DNA from: Spirochaetaceae bacterium | GTDB taxonomy: Bacteria > Spirochaetota > Spirochaetia > Treponematales > Treponemataceae | DNA length: 64,000 nt | Assembly (NCBI GenBank): GCA_017416145.1 | Contig: JAFQDD010000011.1 | Span: 1 to 64,000 of the forward strand | Direction of reading: 5' to 3' | In this document: piece by piece, positions 61,339-64,000 of the stretch | How positions within the stretch are numbered: the first letter of the stretch is position 1 | Layout of the letters: every line of letters starts with the position of its first letter | Program-made: the position numbers and the translations under genes | The notes under the pieces: model-generated | Seen by the model: only the letters and a program-made list of their open reading frames with translations | What the model was told of the DNA's origin: nothing | Database searches by the model: none

Positions 61339-62769
61339 CTAATATTTCGACAAAAGCACTTCCAGTTTTTTTACCGATTTTGGAATATCCTCTTTTTTTA
61401 TGCCAGAATAATTTATAACCAAAATTATCTTTTCCAAATTAGTTTTTTCTCCATAAAAATAATCTTCCAAAAAAGGAATTACAATATTATTTTTTGAAAA
61501 GTCCTTTTTCAAAGTTTCAGAATCGATTTTTTTATCAATTTCCAACAAAAAATGTAGCCCGGATTCCTCTTCCTTGATTTTACAAAAATTAGACAAAGAA
61601 CTTTTTTCCAAGCAAAAAATCAAATAGTTTCGCAATGACCGATAATAATTTTTCATTTTTATGATGTGTTTTTCAAAAAATCCCTTTTCCATAAATTTTG
61701 CCAAAACAAATTGCTCAAAAGAAGATACCGTATTAGAAAAAAATCCCAGCTTTTCTTCAAAAACTTCCAAAAGATTTTTAGGCAAAACTAAATATCCAAT
61801 TCTGAAAGACGGAGAGAGAGATTTTGTGAAAGTATTGATATAAATCACCTTGTTTTCAGTGTTATATTCAGAAGAAAAAAGCGGAGTAAGAGGTTTGCCT
61901 AAAAACCTAAATTCGCTGTCATAATCGTCTTCAATTATATAGCGATTTTTTTCCCTGTTTGCCCAAGACAAAATCTCTTGCCGTCGCCTAACTGGCATCA
62001 CAATTCCCGTTGGAAAGTGGTGAGAAGGGGAAAGATGAACCACATTTGCTCCAGACTTTTCCAAATCCTCAATGCTAAGCCCAAAATCATCCAAATTGCA
62101 GGGTTTACACTTGACCCCATTTGTTTTCAAAACTTGGGCAATTTTTTTGTAGCCAGGATTTTCCACTGCATACAAAAGATTATTATCAAAAAGTTTTACC
62201 AAAAGACTGTACAAGTATTCAGTTCCAGAGCCAATTACGATTTGATTTGGTGAAACTTTCATGTTCCGAAAGCGTCGCAAATACAAAGCGATTTCTTTTC
62301 TAAGCTGAAAAACACCCTTTGCTTCAGGAAGTTTTAAGAGATGTTCTGGAGATTCCACAAAAACTTCCTTAGTGATTTTATTCCAAGTTTTGAAAGGGAA
62401 CTTTTCAAAGGAAATGGCATTTGTTTTAAAGTCAATTTCAGCTTTTTTGGGAAAAATTGGATTTTCAAAGTCCAAATCAATCTTAGAATCGTGAGATTTT
62501 GCTTTTTCGTCTTTACTGGAAAAAGTTAGTAATTCTGTAACATAAAATCCACTTTTCTCAATCGAATAAATATATCCCTCGGAAATCAGTCGCTCATATG
62601 TATTGGCAACTGTGATAACGCTAATTCCAAGATGATTTGCCAAATTTCTCTTTGAAGGAAGTTTTTCATTTGGTTTAAAATCCTTTGCCAAAATGTGAGA
62701 TTTTAGGTTTTCGTAGAGAAAATCAGACAAAGTTAGATTTCCCCGCTTTGAAAAATCGCAAGTAAACAT
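61339..62769 (-). CDS. PdxR-like MocR-family regulator (GntR domain plus aminotransferase domain)
   Basis: A 476-residue regulator. An N-terminal GntR winged helix (LPSKRNLANHLGISVITVANTYERLISEGYIYS, about 40-75) is followed by a linker and a fold-type I aminotransferase-like domain. PLP-site residues are IEDDYDSEF and the Lys in TFTKSLSPSFRIGYLVLP. Such proteins sense PLP rather than catalyse transamination. It is divergent from a pyridoxal-kinase gene with operator-like repeats between them, which strongly suggests control of B6 salvage. Confidence 0.9.
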   Translation of the reverse strand: MFTCDFSKRGNLTLSDFLYENLKSHILAKDFKPNEKLPSKRNLANHLGISVITVANTYERLISEGYIYSIEKSGFYVTELLTFSSKDEKAKSHDSKIDLDFENPIFPKKAEIDFKTNAISFEKFPFKTWNKITKEVFVESPEHLLKLPEAKGVFQLRKEIALYLRRFRNMKVSPNQIVIGSGTEYLYSLLVKLFDNNLLYAVENPGYKKIAQVLKTNGVKCKPCNLDDFGLSIEDLEKSGANVVHLSPSHHFPTGIVMPVRRRQEILSWANREKNRYIIEDDYDSEFRFLGKPLTPLFSSEYNTENKVIYINTFTKSLSPSFRIGYLVLPKNLLEVFEEKLGFFSNTVSSFEQFVLAKFMEKGFFEKHIIKMKNYYRSLRNYLIFCLEKSSLSNFCKIKEEESGLHFLLEIDKKIDSETLKKDFSKNNIVIPFLEDYFYGEKTNLEKIILVINYSGIKKEDIPKSVKKLEVLLSKY

Positions 62770-62777
62770 AAACTGAT

Positions 62778-62806
62778 TATATCAAAATATATCAAAATTG
62801 GATATA
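62778..62806. promoter_or_regulatory. Candidate PdxR-type operator
   Basis: Two direct copies of TATATCAAAA (62778-62787 and 62788-62797, a 10-bp period) are followed by an inverted third (TTGGATATA, 62798-62806). It lies between the divergent MocR-like and kinase genes. Direct repeats at about one helical turn are typical MocR binding sites. Confidence 0.55.
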
Positions 62807-62885
62807 CACATAATACCAGATTTGTATTATTTATTAGATAAGATTTTTTTTAAGAAGAAAGCGAAAATGCTTTTGGAGGTTTTTT

Positions 62886-63713
62886 ATGGATAAAAGACTT
62901 TTAACAATTCAAGATGTTTCTTGTGTGGGACAATGTTCTCTAACTGTAGCATTGCCTGTAATTTCAGCTTGTGGAATCGAAACTGCTGTTTTGCCAAGTT
63001 CTGTTTTATCAACCCACACAGCAGGTTTTTCTGGATATACATTCAGAGATTTAACAGATGATATGCCATCAATTCTTGACCATTGGAAAAAAGAAAATAT
63101 TACATTTGACGCGTTTTATACGGGATATGTTTCAAAAGCACAAATTCCATATATTTTACAAATTATGAAAGAAACAGCTCGACCAGGAGCTTTGCGAATT
63201 GTAGACCCAGTAATGGCAGACAACGGAAAAATGTATCCAGGATTTGACGAAGATTTTCCAAAGGAAATGGCAAAACTTTGTGATGGAGCAGATATCATTT
63301 TGCCAAATTTAACAGAAGCATCATTTTTGCTAGGAGTTCCTTACGCTGGAGAAAACTACGACCAAGTTTATATTGAAGATATGCTAAAAAAACTAAAAGC
63401 ACTTGGAGCAAAAAACGTAGTTTTAACAGGAGTTTCTTTTGAAAAAGGAAAACTAGGCTGTGCTTGTTACGACGGAACTAAAATAGAGTACACATTTACA
63501 GATAGATTGGATGCTAGTGTTCACGGAACAGGAGATGTTTTTTCATCAAGTTTTGCTGGAGCCTTGCTTCGTGGAAAAACAGTTTTAGAAGCTGCCACCA
63601 TCGCTCAAGATTACGTTGTAGAATCAATGAAACAAACTCTTGGAGATAAATCTCACTGGTATGGTGTTAAATTTGAAAAAGCCATTCCATTTTTAATCGA
63701 AAAACTAAAATAA
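62886..63713 (+). CDS. Pyridoxal/pyridoxamine kinase
   Basis: A ribokinase-fold B6 salvage kinase of 275 residues that phosphorylates pyridoxal-type vitamers with ATP. It begins DKRLLTIQDVSCVGQCSLTVALPVISACGIETAVLPSSVLSTHTAGF, a PdxK/PdxY-type N-terminus. The region RIVDPVMADNGKMYPGF is the substrate/phosphate area, followed by DIILPNLTEASFLLG, and the anion hole with catalytic Asp is HGTGDVFSSSFAGALLRG. TTGGAGG is upstream of the ATG. It is divergent from the PdxR-like regulator. PdxY and pdxK-type names are interchangeable here, so no symbol is assigned. Confidence 0.9.
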   Translation: MDKRLLTIQDVSCVGQCSLTVALPVISACGIETAVLPSSVLSTHTAGFSGYTFRDLTDDMPSILDHWKKENITFDAFYTGYVSKAQIPYILQIMKETARPGALRIVDPVMADNGKMYPGFDEDFPKEMAKLCDGADIILPNLTEASFLLGVPYAGENYDQVYIEDMLKKLKALGAKNVVLTGVSFEKGKLGCACYDGTKIEYTFTDRLDASVHGTGDVFSSSFAGALLRGKTVLEAATIAQDYVVESMKQTLGDKSHWYGVKFEKAIPFLIEKLK

Positions 63714-63751
63714 GAAAAATCATATTTTTTTTCTTAGTAAAAATTTAATTA

Positions 63752-63780
63752 CTTACATATTTTTCAAAATGTGTTATAAT
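63752..63780 (+). promoter_or_regulatory. Putative promoter of the edge MBL-fold gene (leaderless)
   Basis: CTTACA (63752-63757), 17-bp spacer and a perfect TATAAT (63775-63780). The predicted transcription start is about 63787, the A of the ATG, and no Shine-Dalgarno sequence is present. Confidence 0.5.
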
Positions 63781-63786
63781 TAGAAT

Positions 63787-64000
63787 ATGAAGGTTGAAAA
63801 GTTAGAAAGTTCATTGGAACTTACCAATGAAGGTGGATTATCTTTTTTCTTTGTGGGAGTAGGTAGTGCATTTTCCAAAAAACACTATCAAAACAACATA
63901 TTAATTGTAAAAGGGAATGACCACCTTTTGGTAGATTGCGGGATTACTTGTCCAGCTGCTTTGTATCATTACGGATCAAATATTACAAAAATAAAAAATA
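63787..64000 (+). CDS. Metallo-beta-lactamase-fold protein, partial (runs off the window)
   Basis: The first 71 residues of a longer protein. It starts MKVEKLESSLELTNEGGLSFFFVGVGSAFSKKHYQNNILIVKGNDHLLVDCGIT. The G-V-G-S-A-F-S plus NILIVKGNDHLLVDCG pattern is the start of a metallo-beta-lactamase-type hydrolase (RNase Z or cyclic-nucleotide-phosphodiesterase-like branch). The metal-binding HxHxDH is beyond the edge, so activity cannot be judged. Confidence 0.7.
   Translation, partial: MKVEKLESSLELTNEGGLSFFFVGVGSAFSKKHYQNNILIVKGNDHLLVDCGITCPAALYHYGSNITKIKN

Overview
The window is low-GC, gene-dense bacterial chromosome that most resembles a host-associated spirochaete of the Treponema type. 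This is an inference from gene content: a GTP-dependent PEP carboxykinase, a CarD regulator next to ispD/ispF, a MoxR/Bat aerotolerance-type operon, HD-GYP signalling, many Cys-anchored or signal-peptide envelope proteins, a remnant of the Rpn nuclease family common in treponemes, and polysaccharide-degrading enzymes (GH13, PL9 pectate lyase) that suggest a gut or rumen habitat. No ribosomal RNA, phage, insertion sequence or CRISPR array was seen. One tRNA (Asp) is present.

Layout. 1-5.3 kb: Rpn fragment, a GC-rich multi-hairpin repeat, pckG, a GH13 lipoprotein with a LacI-type operator, and a predicted outer-membrane protein. 5.4-9.2 kb: an envelope glycolipid-type cassette (acyltransferase-GT8 fusion, membrane GT2, acyltransferase). 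9.3-14.4 kb: creatininase-family enzyme, hslO, copA with an apparent internal copZ start, tRNA-Asp, yhbY. 14.5-17.4 kb: phoU-phoB-phoR behind a candidate Pho box. 17.6-21.4 kb: an ene-reductase plus two-subunit aconitase X operon. 21.6-28.4 kb: accessory region with a DUF4143 ATPase behind 32-bp repeats, a GT51-like orphan, an ACT-ACT-metallo-beta-lactamase protein, a YoeB toxin-antitoxin pair, an XRE-cupin regulator and an AMP-forming acyl-CoA ligase. 28.5-33.8 kb: HD-GYP, nadE, a secreted small domain protein and a PL9 pectate lyase. 33.8-38.8 kb: E2-like acyltransferase, prs, FGGY kinase, HAD phosphatase, DksA/TraR, infA. 38.9-46.9 kb (minus strand): moxR-DUF58-bat operon running into smr and a DnaJ protein. 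47-59.3 kb: aminotransferase, solute-binding-like lipoprotein, TPR protein, outer-membrane-like protein, ExbB-ExbD-TonB, HAD phosphatase and a 1396-residue membrane-anchored coiled-coil protein. 59.3-64 kb: ispF, ispD, carD, a PdxR-like MocR regulator divergent from a pyridoxal kinase, and the start of a metallo-beta-lactamase-fold gene.

The most interesting signals: (1) the same 23-bp palindrome lies upstream of both the ACT-ACT-MBL gene and the XRE-cupin gene, tying an unfamiliar enzyme to a regulator and an acyl-CoA ligase in a probable small regulon; (2) an ene-reductase/aconitase X operon that looks like a dehydration-reduction pathway of unknown substrate; (3) two places where a gene end or gene start is duplicated around a cluster of hairpins; (4) several genes without a Shine-Dalgarno sequence whose promoter places transcription start on or within a few bases of the ATG, suggesting leaderless mRNAs; (5) an in-frame CopZ-sized internal start inside copA. 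All functional statements rest on reading motifs by eye; no database search was run.
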